64,000 nt of DNA from Galerina marginata. Taxonomy: Eukaryota; Basidiomycota; Agaricomycetes; Agaricales; Galerinaceae. Both the position numbers and the translations under genes were made by a program. Under the pieces are notes generated by a model that had not been told where the DNA came from, made no database searches, and saw nothing but the letters and a program-made list of their open reading frames with translations. The DNA lies in the NCBI GenBank assembly GCA_023014335.1, contig JAECYW010000006.1, forward strand, positions 1,736,001 to 1,800,000, in the 5' to 3' direction. Of this stretch, positions 44,038-55,395 are shown one piece after another. The stretch's first letter is position 1, and the number at the start of each line of letters is the position of its first letter.

Positions 44038-44743
44038 CGTCGTTTTCAACGAGCTTTCCGCAGATAATGTATTTGTTTGAAAAGTGATCAATCCAGCCTA
44101 TTAGACGAAGGTCAGTAAAGTACTGCAAAGTTAGATTAGAAGATCTCCACCTTTCATGTTGTCACTAGATGCAATAAAGACATAGTTGAGTAACTGCAAC
44201 AGATCAATATCTTCAACGTACATTTCGTCCTGCTTCAAATCTCCCAGTTTGTCCAAGGGTTGGTCAATCGGTGTCAGCATTTCTGTAGGTAAATAATGGT
44301 TAGTCAACAGTAATCAGTGGTCAACATTGAACACACCGAGGTCAAAAGACTGTTTAGCCATTCCCCGAGACGCATCTCTGCCCGCAAAATTTCCGTACAT
44401 TCCATCTAAAGAGGAGTTAAAATAGTGGTAGTAAAAGTCCTAAGCACGTACTTGGACCATAGAAATTCCTTCCAGCTGTTACATCGAAGACAGTTCCGTT
44501 GATGGCCAGCAAAATTCTGCCACCATCCCGCCCGCTGAAAGGTTCCAGGGTTTTGGGCGTATAGACCTTGTAAAGCACCGTCGGTGGGTGAGACTTTGGC
44601 ATCCAAGAGTATCCGGACTTGAATTCATGGGGTACTGTGGTGGGCTTGGATGTTGACGGAAAAATTATGCGCTGCACCGAGTAGAGAATGTACAAGAACA
44701 GTGCAGTGTTGATAGGTGTTCCCAAGTCAAAAGAAAGAGGCAT
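44030..44743 (-). CDS. DAP1: Dap1/MAPR heme-binding protein
   Basis: Minus-strand gene with four introns. A single N-terminal membrane anchor (NTALFLYILYSVQRIIF) precedes the cytochrome b5-like domain with YTPKTLEPFSGRDGGRILLA, NGTVFDVTAGRNFYGP and NFAGRDASRGMAKQSFD. The Tyr in NFYGP is the expected axial heme ligand of this family. The end is the characteristic helix and tail (MKGWIDHFSNKYIICGKLVE). Dap1 binds heme and supports cytochrome P450 (Erg11) in sterol synthesis at the ER. Its 3' end overlaps the DUF3074 gene by 8 coding bases. Confidence 0.92.
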
Positions 44744-45081
44744 CTTGATGAATATAATTACAAAAGCGAATAATTCTGCCTAGAGGCTGTTCCGCTGTTC
44801 AGAGACGCGATGATGATGATGAGCAGTGGAAGGAAAGGCGCAATGTTGCAGGTCGACGGAACGAGAGACTGATTTATGTGACGCGTCAAGGTGACAAATC
44901 CGCTTGAGAAAGCCGCACGCCGCACCGTGACTAGTTGACTCTTGACTTTCCTGCAAGCTTTCCGCCATGGCACTACTTACCTCAACTCGTATGAACCTTT
45001 GGCTTAGATTAGACCCGCTTTCATCTCCTAGTGTTTGGATAATTGGGGTTGCAAACGTTTCGTCACTTGAAGGCGGACCGC
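44744..45081. other. Intergenic region upstream of Dap1
   Basis: Contains the Dap1 promoter side. Open frames on the minus strand (44758-44973) have no family features. Nothing else recognised. Confidence 0.4.
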
Positions 45082-45456
45082 TCAGGACTTGGTTCTTGGT
45101 TTATTGTAAGCCTCAAAGGGGAGAATCGTCCACTTGTCTCCTTTATTTTTCTGCCTCAAGAAACTCCTGGGCCCTGGCCATGCTGTGCATACGGCCAATA
45201 ATCAGGAAAACCTCTTAGCTGTGCCATTCGTCAGCTCGCCTCGATGGTCTGATTTAAAGAATACCAACAGATCTTCTACTTCGACAAATTTTGCTTTCTC
45301 TACGCCATCCAAGGAATTCTGGACACAGCTTCCTCTGCTGATGAGTTCTCTGCCTGCAGTTATTTGTAGGGTCGGAATTTTGTCCGTCGTCGCTTTAGGT
45401 GGATAAATATGAACATTTGAAAATCTAAATTCGCCGAACTTTGTAAAGGACAGCAA
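45082..45456 (-). CDS. Possible small gene, unrecognised
   Basis: A minus-strand frame (VHIYPPKATTDKIPTLQI, then KFVEVEDLLVFFKSDHRGEL) can be joined in frame across a ~45-base intron with GT-AG ends (about 45161-45211) to RQKNKGDKWTILPFEAYNK and a stop at 45082. No ATG begins this frame, so an upstream exon would be needed. No family is recognised; it may be a decaying gene. Confidence 0.25.
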
Positions 45457-45881
45457 TATTCAGGATAACCTCTTTGGTGGTAGATATCCACTCTGTAAGC
45501 TCAGGAGTGCAGAGATTTGTTCAGCAGAATCGCATGGGACGCTAATCGGTTATCTTTCAAGTGATGATATGTATCTGTAGGCTTACGGGACCCGTTGCCG
45601 TTGCGCAGTGTTACCCCTAGGCACTACGGTGCAGGTCCTCATTAGTGGATTAATCGGTGATAAGTCCGTCAGTGAGTCCAGACAGTGACTGTTTCCAAAC
45701 ATATTGACATAGTTGTACTTATAAATGGTATGATTCAATCAGTTTGAGAGTAATCTATCGTAGAGGTTGCCACAGTGATACATGAAGAGATAGGTCATGA
45801 TCGACATAATGTTATTATTGGTACATAAATGACGGACGAAATAGTTAGGCTCAAAAGTGTCCAAAACCAGAGAAGGATGCC

Positions 45882-46915
45882 TCAATCCTGTGATACGAGA
45901 ATATCAGACTCGTAGTTGTAAAATCCTTCGTCAAGTACACAGTCTCCAGTTTTGTTAAGTGAGTAACCGGGCATGCACTTGTGTATGAGGCATTTCCCAG
46001 ATACGCAAGCAACGTCGGAGACTCCATCGATGGCGGTGCAATCGAGCCCATCGTGGTCAGAATAACTGAGGAAGGATGGAACCATACAGCCACCGCCTAA
46101 GTCAAGAGCGTAAGCAGGTGTTCCTTGTAAATTCTAGATGATTGATGCGACGGAATACTCACAGCTCTCGAGGTCATTCAGCGTATTAACGCACTCGAAA
46201 GAATCTGCCCCACGCCCAGGGATCGAACAGGCCGTCAAACCTTTCGGACATTTCAGCCCACGAGATCCGGCGAGTTCTCTCTTCGAATAGTGAGGGCTCG
46301 GGCAGCCCTTATACAAGCCGCATTGGCCATTGCAGACAGTGTAGGGCTTTGGGCAAACACAGTCGGTGGGGTGTGATCCATAAGGATACGGAGAGTATCT
46401 AATGCATTTTTAGTCTCGGAGTTGCATCGAAATACGAGTAAACCCACCCATCCTTGCAGGTGAAACCACAAGGGTTGCCGAATTGGCACTGGGGTTGGGA
46501 GTGTTGGGGATAATTGCATGTTCCGTGGTTTCCAGATTTAATCTGTACTGAGGCTCAGAGACGTATGCCAACCAGGATGGGAGTCATAAATACCATGGCT
46601 GTTAAAGCACTCGTAACCGCATCACGTCCGCCTATCGAAATTGCAGAGATGGTAAGAGAATTGGATGAAATGTAATTCGGCAAGGTTGACAAGCAAAGGC
46701 ATTCGTCTTTAGCAATAACATAACATTAGAAAGAAATCGTCTCGACAAATAAAATACGTACTTATGTTCCCAATGCTGCTGTATTTGCCTGGGCTGTGGA
46801 AACTTGGTATGTTGAGGACTCCACGACATTCGCCACAAATGTCGGTACCGCCTCCAGCAGCCACGAGGACGCACGAAGAGACAAAAACTGCGAGCTTGAA
46901 CAAAAAAGCGCGCAT
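45882..46915 (-). CDS. CPL1-like secreted cysteine-rich protein
   Basis: A multi-exon minus-strand gene. The signal peptide is MRAFLFKLAVFVSSCVLVAA, followed by ICGECRGVLNIPSF. Cys-rich blocks include HGTCNYPQHSQPQCQFGNPC, CVCPKPYTVCNGQCGLYKGC and GLKCPKGLTACSIPGRG. The C-terminal CPL1-like domain has ECVNTLNDLESCGGC, GLDCTAIDGVSDVACVSGKC and HKCMPGYSLNKTGDC. Basidiomycete CPL1 proteins are secreted. In Cryptococcus one member affects capsule and host interaction, but in agarics the family is large and of unknown role. The start is fixed by the signal peptide. Confidence 0.85.
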
Positions 46916-48051
46916 CCTTGTGATGGAACTGGCGTTATGTCGACGGGGCCTACTGTGGGTGAGCCTCTGTCCATATATCGAGGCTTTATCTGCCCGGAGT
47001 CCAAGCCATGGAGATATCATGCCTCGCTAATTCCGTGGTCATCAAATGAGGCGAAATTCGAGTACGACAGGCAAAACGGAGAATGGTCGGCCACAGACCG
47101 CCATTGACAGTTCTGAGCAGGTGGAGAAGATTATATGAAGTCTCGGCGCGTCACCGAAAGTCGTTTTTCGGCCAAAGTTTCCAGTTGTAGTATGCAGTAT
47201 TAACACCAGCGGAAATGGCCTTGTTGAACCAACCAGACCATACACAGGCGAATTTGGATGTGCAAAACACACAGCCCAAGAACTAAAATAAGCAAGTGAT
47301 ACCACCATTATGCAGGATGCAGAATTATGAGAAACAGGACCAATGTGAGACTGTTAACCGCCAAAGGCGGAACAGTTATTGCGTTCATGGTCCTTTGAAG
47401 CCTTCATTATTCGGTAACTAGCCTGGTTTGACACAACTATGAGAAAAAAAAGAGGATATAAGGCGGAATTGCAATATATATTATTGTCAATGCAGAGGAA
47501 ATAGATCGATCTCCAGCTTCTTCGCTTTCTGTGGTGACAGGCCTGAGCAGAGGCAATCGGTGTTCGTACCGTTCGGAGGTGAAGACCAAGAATATCGTCA
47601 TCCCATACGTGTTTGGGGGGTGAAGTGCCGGCGGGTACTACTACGCAAAAGATGTCGATGGCTGAAAGCGGTGATATGTAACTGGGGGCCGCCTTTCAGT
47701 GGTTGTCAAGAGAGTTAAACCCAGAAGATTATGAAATCCTTTTTGAGTCGAATATCTGGAGGTTATTTAACCTGCTGGTCGAGGTTTGTGTCCGAGACGT
47801 GAGGTCAGGAAATGAGTGACAATGAATGTGTTGGCAGGAAGACAAGAATGATGGTGACTGTGGAGAGGAAAAGCACTCGGCTTTAACCCGCTTCAAGTGT
47901 AACATCTTGATCAAACTAATTCAAACAAAAAAGCACCCGCATTGCCTAATCGATAATACGGGTAGATAATATTTCGCTGACCAAAGTTTACTGTTTTCTG
48001 TATCTCAATGTATAATAACTGTACACTGGTCTGGCTATCCGACCACAGATC
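46916..48051. other. Intergenic region
   Basis: Lies between the 5' end of the CPL1-like gene and the 3' end of the SDR gene. Frames on both strands are short and unconvincing. No repeat was noticed. Confidence 0.45.
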
Positions 48052-49291
48052 TCAGAAGGCACTCGGCGTCCACCCACCATCAGCCACAATAATCTGGTCA
48101 GGTCTGATTAAGCACTCGGACCGACGTAAACTAAAACCGGTCAGGAATTCACCCACCTTATTCGTCATATAAGCATTAGTCACAAGCATCTCAACGACCG
48201 ACGCAATCTCAGCGGGCTGACCGAACCGTCCGACAGGGATTCTGCTCTGTTTTGGTTTGACAAATAAATCAGATCAAGCAGAACGAAACGATATCTGAAA
48301 CTAACCTTCAAGCTTTCTGCCGGATTGGCAAACATTGTGGTTTCTATACGCATGTCGTCACATCGTTCAGTTTGTGGTAGAAAATAGGATAATCATACCA
48401 ATTATCAGGGCAGGCGCGACGGCATTGCAAGTCTAACCAGGTAAGAAAGGCCGCGGATGAGCAGGACTGACGAGGACATACCACACCATCCTTTGCATGC
48501 CTCATCGCCAACCAGTGAATAAGGCCGTGCATCGCAGATTTGGAAGAAGCATAGTGAGGGCCAATGACCCCTCCAGTTCCTAGCATGAGTTGAACTTGGT
48601 CAAGAGTTCGCGTTCTCGCCCAAGGAGTTGCGCCTACCGGCGGCGACACTAGAAAAAAGGTATGAAATTAAACATTACGCATCTGGAGATGAATATTACC
48701 TGGAGCAAAATACAATCCGACCAAACTTGTTTTCGACCATATTCGGAAGACACAACTGCGTCAGCTTTGAGCAGCGTCAGTATTCACAACGTTCAAAGAG
48801 GTTATGTAAGACGGGAAAACAGTGAATACACACCAGATAACTTGACCCAGTGTTTACCTTCCAAGTATTCTCGAATTCCTCAACGCCCACATCTTGCATA
48901 TTCCCGGAGGGCCCGATGACGCTGTTGGTGGTCCCGGAATTGTTGAACAGGATATCCGGGTGGCCCATCTGTTGGACGACCTCAGAGTGGAGCGTCCGGA
49001 CTTTATCGTAGTCCCCCATATCGGCCTGGAAGGCGACAGCCTTGACTCCGGAGATCTTGGTAAGTTCGGCTACAAGTGCGTCGGCCTTTTCTTTGGATGA
49101 GTTGTAATGCACGGCGATAGAGCTTCCTCTCCTTGCTAAAGCGAGAGCCGTGGCACTCCCAATGCCTCCACTGTTCAAAGGTTGTAGTTCCAGAAGCTGC
49201 CAACTCATGGTCAAGCACTGCGAACTCACGAGCAACCAGTGATCAAAGCAAGCTTTCCTTTTAACGATTCTGCGTATAAGCCAGTTGCCAT
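48052..49291 (-). CDS. Short-chain dehydrogenase/reductase (FabG-like)
   Basis: Minus-strand gene with several introns, starting MATGLYAESLKGKLALITG. The nucleotide-binding motif TGCSGGIGSA is assembled across the first intron. Further SDR features are DILFNNSGT (NNxG), a catalytic Tyr-Lys pair in GPHYASSKSAMHG, and a C-terminal RIPVGRFGQPAEIASVVEML ending in ADGGW, typical of the classical 3-oxoacyl-ACP reductase-like subfamily. It is probably NADP(H)-dependent, as judged by the family; substrate unknown. The C-terminal exons are short and their borders approximate. Confidence 0.88.
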
Positions 49292-49589
49292 CTTGAACGG
49301 TAGTGGTGGTAAATAAAGAGGTCAGTCGCAGTCATCGAATACGAGCCGAAGACGGTGATGGTTTCCGGTTATCTTTGCGCCTGCGAATCTATTTTGGCCC
49401 AGGTGTGACATTTCGCAGTGCCTGTGACGCGTTGACGTCCAGCGTCCAAATCGGATTCCATCTTTTGAGCGCGCGCCACAACGTTGTTCCAACGGAAATC
49501 GTATTCTAAATTGTTATCGAGTACGTTGCCCCACGAACAAGACATTCGGACAAATCCCTGCACTTTGAATATTCTTACATCTCTGGGCA

Positions 49590-50568
49590 ATGGCTTCGTC
49601 TTCCTCGACCGTGACTCTCACAAACACGATACCTGTGTCATCAGATGAAGATTACACCCCAACCCCACAGGACGTATATGCAGTGCAACGCGACCTTCTA
49701 AAACGTGTTCCGCCTGAATTAATGTTTTTAATCGTTGAAGCCGCCCAGTACTGGCCCAAAGTCACTTTGCAGGTAGCGGCTCCTGCTAGATTCGGCACTG
49801 GCAGTGGTCATTGGATAGTTTCGCAGAGAAACGGCGCCCAATGTTATCTAGTTACACCTCCACTTTCCCAGTGGACAGGTCTTAACGAGGGTTCCTTTAA
49901 ACCGAGGGAAATCCGATTCAAGATAGCCAGTCATGACCAAGGGTGGACGACAGATAATGTGCAGGGGTATAGCAGTGAGTTCCAACTTACATTTGCTCCA
50001 AAAACCGTTTCAATTTTTTGAATCCAGCACAGTATATGGGATCTCGGACCTGGTTTGAAGCGGCCATTATCCGTGACTTCAGACAGCATGAAGAAGAGAA
50101 GGAAAATAATAATTTGAACGATGTCGATGCGTTTCTCAAGAGATCCATCAACACCAGAGAGCCGAAAATCACCATAAACCATAACCTAATAAAAGCATCG
50201 CGCAATGTACAAGCCCAAGGTGGAGCCGTCACCACTGTAAGAAATCCCACAGATAACAGAGATGTGTGGCACATTCAAAGAAATATCCGAGCTTCATCCT
50301 CCGACACTATTCATGAAGTTGTTTGGACCGGTGTGGACCCCAATGACAACATGGATGAAATGAAATGCAAGGACACGACGGGAGCTGGGAGAGGAATTGG
50401 ATTCGTTCGGTCGCTACAGCGTGAAGACAGGATTGCGGTAATTGCTAGAGCGCTGGTGAGTTTTTCCCGTCTACCTCCCCTTTAGGTTGCTCACCCGTTA
50501 CTCTCCAGTATCAAGCCTGGGAGAACCATGTCAGTTTTATCCAGGTCGAGATGACTTACTCTGTGTAA
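49590..50568 (+). CDS. Conserved agaric protein, unknown function
   Basis: Three exons (49590-49974, 50028-50455, 50509-50568) give 290 residues. An F-box-like short helix occurs near the N-terminus (RDLLKRVPPELMFLIVEAA), followed by a beta-rich domain with WFEAAIIRDF, VWHIQRNIRASSS, HEVVWTG and the block GRGIGFVRSLQREDRIAVIA. It ends with a strand VEMTYSV. This arrangement occurs in a family of uncharacterised agaric proteins as far as I recognise it. Whether the N-terminus is a real F-box is uncertain. Confidence 0.6.
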
Positions 50569-51605
50569 TGTAATTTCTACCATATCTCTCATCTTTCCAG
50601 TTTACTGGCGAACCTTTTCCGTAATGTGAGTGATTTGGCGCTAAGAAAAGTGCTATCCAGTGCTGTTCGTGCTATCGCAGTAAAGTGACAGTGAATCTAA
50701 CTGAAGTTATTTTTGGTGGAGTCGTGAACCGCTTCACACTGATAATGCAATATTGCAATGTTCTCTCACCTCGCCTCGCCTCTCCATATGCAATAATAAT
50801 ATGGCTCAACAGGTATGTACCCTTCCGTTGACGATTCCATGTCCCTTCTCATGTCATGGTCATGTTTAGATGCGCCACTGCAGCTTCTTCATGTCAGCAT
50901 CTATGACGTCGTACTCTTCCCGTCGCTTTACATGCGCTCATATCCAGCACAACCTACAGCGTTAACCTAACCTATGCCTCCAACCGCCGGTACAAACAGT
51001 GACAGCAGGTTCTCTGCTTTAAGGGTCCAAGCCAGACAGAAGAGAAACAGACCTGGAAGACAGCAAAAGGGTCGTCCAAAACCTCGAAAAGTTGCAAAAC
51101 CATGTCAGTCGTGGCTTCTGCACTGTTTTCCGATGTGGCGTCCATCACAACATTCTCGATGAAATTTCCTCAAGTAACAGTAATTCCGTCACTTTTCAGG
51201 TCAAGTTTACCTATTGATCAATCACTAATTCAGGGACTCGTTTCTGCCATGTTCCAGCACCGGCCCATATCTGCCAAGTGCAGTGTAAATCACCGTGATT
51301 GAATTTGGAAATTCACAGTGCAGTCACCGTCACCTCACAGGTTCACACCGATTGCGCTGTGGCAGCCTGACGACGGCGCTTAGTATGAGGTAATTACAGC
51401 ACCCGACCTGACGCCACACCAGACATCTTCGTTCTGGAAACTCCAGATTTACCAACTTCAAAAACGGACCTCAGTCTGTCGCTCAGGGGTGGCTTGTTCT
51501 CAGAAGTCTTCTTTCCTATAAATCAACTTGAATTCATAAAGCAAGGGATGTACTTGTTCTCTTGATTTGAATCCCTCGACCTTTTTATTTGCTGAGTTTT
51601 TCAAG
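50569..51605. other. Intergenic region
   Basis: No supported gene. A small basic frame at 50974-51162 (PGRQQKGRPKPRK) is too short to judge. The words CACCTCACAGGTTCACACC and GTGAACCGCTTCACAC hint at minor repeats only. Confidence 0.4.
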
Positions 51606-53096
51606 ATGGCGCGCATGGCCCGCGCCGAGCATTTATCATTTGGTAAGTGCGATTTCTTTCTTTCGTCGTTTGCAAAATTGATTCGTTCGTACTTACTTAC
51701 TGGCTCTCTTCAGGTGAGGTTTCTTCCATGCAATGTGTCGACACGCTGGGTAGCTCGCAACATCGGCCTATTGAGTACCCTTCTTTTCAGAAGGAGGAAT
51801 CATCGAGTAAGTTATTTGAGATCCATGTCGTCGTAACTTGAGTCACGCGATGGATTGTATCAGATATTCGTCTGGACGATGTTCGCAAGGGTTTTGTCAG
51901 TTCCCCTCCCTCCCGAATTGAAGCTTTCCAAGTCGACCTCCAGTCTAGAGATGACGAGTTCAAAAAACTGAGAAAGGAGTTGTCCAACGCAAAGACCATG
52001 CTTGAGGCTGTCACTCTTTTTACTCTCATGTACCGTGAAGAAGTATCTGAACATCAGAAGACAAGAGATATGCTTCGAACGAAAGATGCTGAGATTGTCC
52101 GTTTGAAGGAACTGGCTGCGAGGTCGGTACCCCCTCGTTTCTCTTATTCTTTGCAGGTTCTGGTAGTCTTATAATCATCTATTATTGTTTAACAGGCCTT
52201 CTGTTCCTACTCAAGGGGTAAGCATCGATTCTCTGTTATTCTGGAAATGATAACGACTCATCATGCATCACCGATAACAATAGTCTCTCTTGACATTGTT
52301 CTCCGGATTGAAAAATGTATTTTGTGGCAGCGGTGATCCTTCCGATGATCCTATCGAAAATATGCAACTGTTGCCCAATAAAATCATAGCTGCAAGTGCA
52401 CCCCATTCTATTGGCACTCAGACTCTACCCCCTCCATGTGTGAGTACTCGTTTATCCTTTCAGTCGGAACAATATCAAAGGATGGCCTTTTAGCCTTCTC
52501 CCCTTATCCCGTCTTCCCCTTCAACTACGACCGACTTGGAGTTATCGTATGTCTCTGAGGACTTGGAGCGCTTGGATCCTGATGCAACATCCATTGTTCC
52601 TGTGGATGATGAAGACGCCGATGAGGAGCCCATAGACCCTGATGCAACTTTTGTCGTGGACAATGAGGACAACAAAGAAGAGTCCATAGCCTCTGATACA
52701 ACCTTCGTCGTTCCTGTGGACGTTAAGAACAACAAAGAAGAGTCCATAGACCCTGGTACAACTTTCGTCGTTCCTGTGGACGTTAAGAACAACAACGAGA
52801 AAGCTACAGACTCCTATACAACATTGGTCACTTTTGTGGACGATAGAAAGGACACATCACTTTTTGGTGACTATCCGAGACAAGGACAACTGAAGGGACG
52901 CACGGTAAAAGTTAAACGTGACGGTCCCTCAGCCTGGAGGACCAGGAAAGGATATGAAAACCCTCCACCAGGTCTAGAGGTTCCAGAGTGTACCCATCCC
53001 AATGGTCATTTCATTTCTAAAAGCGGCACGAACCAGTATGCGATACAATACTTATGTGAAAATTGCAGTTTTAGCGCAACACAGAGAAGATACTAG
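51606..53096 (+). CDS. Coiled-coil protein with repeats and Cys/His tail
   Basis: Several exons, the last starting near 52495. A short N-terminus (MARMARAEHLSF) leads to a coiled coil (QSRDDEFKKLRKELSNAK and HQKTRDMLRTKDAEIVRLKE). An acidic region follows with four related ~20-residue repeats (S-I-D/A-P/S-D-T-TFVVPVDVKNN pattern). The C-terminal ~70 residues are basic, then CTHPNGHFISKSGTN and YLCENCSF, a possible CxnHxnCxxC zinc site. No family is recognised. The repeat is visible at DNA level as ~60-base near-identical units at 52650-52810. Confidence 0.5.
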
Positions 53097-53431
53097 AAAT
53101 GGGAGACAATTTATGTAAGACTCTGGTCGATATTTCGTTAAATTTCTCGCGATCCCAATTGTTTATTGATTTTTGAGGGAAGGACCTTTCTTAGTTATGA
53201 CATTCTCTGTGCAAGAGTTCTTGAGTGTTAAGTACCAATGTACTTGTAATGAAGCGCATTTTGAGTAATCCTATGTAACTATGTAGTCTCCAGTTGTGTT
53301 TGGAAGACGCGGTCACGCTTCTTCATGGCAGTGCCACTTTCACCTTTGCCACTCTTGTCTCTTATAAGCTTGTTGTCTCTATCGCTCTCCCTGCTCCGCC
53401 TGTCAAACCTCTCAGAACAGTCACCTTCACA

Positions 53432-54949
53432 ATGTTGAAATCTCTTCTGGAACCAAGCAAGGTCGAAGAGATGTCCAAACTACTAAAAAAGAAGTTGAAA
53501 TACGAGGCAGAACGAGATGCTCTCGACGAGAAAATCATCGACGTCAATCTCCGATACGCCTTGATCCACAATTCGTGTGTACCTCTGCTGGTGCTACCTA
53601 CGGAGGTTATGTGTATGATCTTCGAGTATGCCATGGTACACCCTGTGGAAGACGACAGAATACAACAGAGGGTTCTGTGGTCTGAGGTCATCATCTCCCA
53701 TGTTTGTCGTCAGTGGCGGTCAATCTCGCTGGCCTACCCAAGGCTGTGGGGTTGCTTCTGCCATGATGGTCATGAATCCTCGCTGGAGCGTTTGGATACA
53801 TATCTACAGAGGTCGGCTCCTCATTCCCTCGATTTATGGTTTGATTTTAGGGATGAGTTTGACGATGACTATTCCGCTCTATTGGAGAAGATTCTACCCC
53901 AGACGAGTCGTTGGAAATGTGTTACTATTCTGTCGAACAAGAAGCATCTCCTTTCTACTTTTGCTTCTAACATCGAGTCGGCCTTCGCTCCCAACCTCGA
54001 GCATTTTGCCCTTTGCTGTGGCGAATCATACGAGCCACAAGAAAACTCTTTCAACAACCTCGAACCTACAATATTCACGAAAGGCGCACCGAAATTAAAA
54101 TCCGCGATCTTTCATTGGCCCAGCATTCCATGTATACCTCCACTGTCCAATATCACCTCCCTCCGGCTGGAAACTCAAATTCCGAAGTACTCAGAACCAT
54201 ATTTCTCCTGGACAGCATTTCTCCGTGTTTTAATGCTGCCATCATTGGAGGAATTATCTTTGGCTGGGGATGTTTTCGAAACCCCCAAGACAAGCATACC
54301 CAGTGTTATCTCAATGCCAAAACTCATACATCTTCGTTGTTTTGATTACGGTCTGTCGTGCTGGTTACCCTATCTCCGAGCACCATCACTCGAAACACTA
54401 ATCATCAAAAACGACCTGTTCATGGGGGACTTTGGAATGTCTGTCGAGCCCTATGCATTTCCGTCATTAAGATCGGTTTCTCTCATTGATATTATAGCTA
54501 CACCGCAGGCAGCGGGGTATTTGGCAAGATTGACAGAAGCGGCCACAGAGCTCCTCTTTTCTCAAGATGATCTATCCCGCGGCTTCTTTTCTGCGCTTCA
54601 CAAAAGTGAAGAATTTGAAGATCAGACCTATTGGACAAAAGTGGACATCCTTACATGCAGCTCTGGCCGCGTCACGGACAAAGCAATGCTATTAATATTG
54701 CGATTTGCGAAAGCTCGAGCCAAGAATAACCTCACCCTCCGGTTGTCCAAGGGTTGGGATATGATCTTTAGGGACGCATGTGCTGCAGATTATGCGACCC
54801 TCACATCAGACTGCACCATTGAAATTTTGAACCGGGACCGGCCATTGTGCCCGCGTTGGCCGCCCGGAGAACCCAATCCCAAACATCTGTTTGACCACGA
54901 AGCCTTTCATGATGCCCCCGTCGATATTTTCTACACCGCTATCAATTAG
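53432..54949 (+). CDS. F-box protein, copy 1
   Basis: One uninterrupted frame of 505 codons from ATG 53432. A short N-terminal coiled coil (SKLLKKKLKYEAERDALDEK) precedes an F-box (VPLLVLPTEVMCMIFEYAM, then ISHVCRQWRSISLAYPRLW), the usual arrangement in agaric F-box proteins. The rest resembles leucine-rich repeats (LEELSLAGDVF, LIHLRCFDYGL, LETLIIKNDL). It would act as substrate adaptor of an SCF ubiquitin ligase; target unknown. Upstream the frame stays open to 53294, but the chosen ATG aligns with the paralogue. Confidence 0.85.
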   Translation: MLKSLLEPSKVEEMSKLLKKKLKYEAERDALDEKIIDVNLRYALIHNSCVPLLVLPTEVMCMIFEYAMVHPVEDDRIQQRVLWSEVIISHVCRQWRSISLAYPRLWGCFCHDGHESSLERLDTYLQRSAPHSLDLWFDFRDEFDDDYSALLEKILPQTSRWKCVTILSNKKHLLSTFASNIESAFAPNLEHFALCCGESYEPQENSFNNLEPTIFTKGAPKLKSAIFHWPSIPCIPPLSNITSLRLETQIPKYSEPYFSWTAFLRVLMLPSLEELSLAGDVFETPKTSIPSVISMPKLIHLRCFDYGLSCWLPYLRAPSLETLIIKNDLFMGDFGMSVEPYAFPSLRSVSLIDIIATPQAAGYLARLTEAATELLFSQDDLSRGFFSALHKSEEFEDQTYWTKVDILTCSSGRVTDKAMLLILRFAKARAKNNLTLRLSKGWDMIFRDACAADYATLTSDCTIEILNRDRPLCPRWPPGEPNPKHLFDHEAFHDAPVDIFYTAIN

Positions 54950-55395
54950 AATCTGTTGCCTACAGATCATTTTGTATACATATTAGTAAATTTTCCGAAA
55001 CTCCTAGTTGTGCATAAGCTGCTTCAGTATTTTTACTTGACTCTTCCCATTCGCTTCATCAATTTTAAATAATTGAATTTTGGGGCAGAAATAACAATCG
55101 ACCAGTTTTCATCGTAAAGTGACAATCAGTACAACGCGAAAGACTTTCGCTGAATATGTCGCCATCTATCATTCTAGGATCTAAAAACTCTGGTTTGGTA
55201 GCTATCGGTTGAGCATTATTCTAAGAAAGTTGCGGATAGAGCTGTTGTCTCGCCGGCGGTTTCCGGACTTCGGTCACGCGTACGCACCAGCCCTTTCAAT
55301 CCACTCGCGTTGGCCGCATTTCTTGTCTTCTTACTCGCTTGTCAAGAGGGGTTCTCCTGTTGTAATCTCTTCCGGAACCAAGCAAGGTCAAAGAA

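Noticed and set aside
46764..47107. Plus-strand frames over the 5' part of the CPL1-like gene
   Set aside because: They are antisense shadows; the minus-strand reading has a signal peptide and the cysteine pattern.
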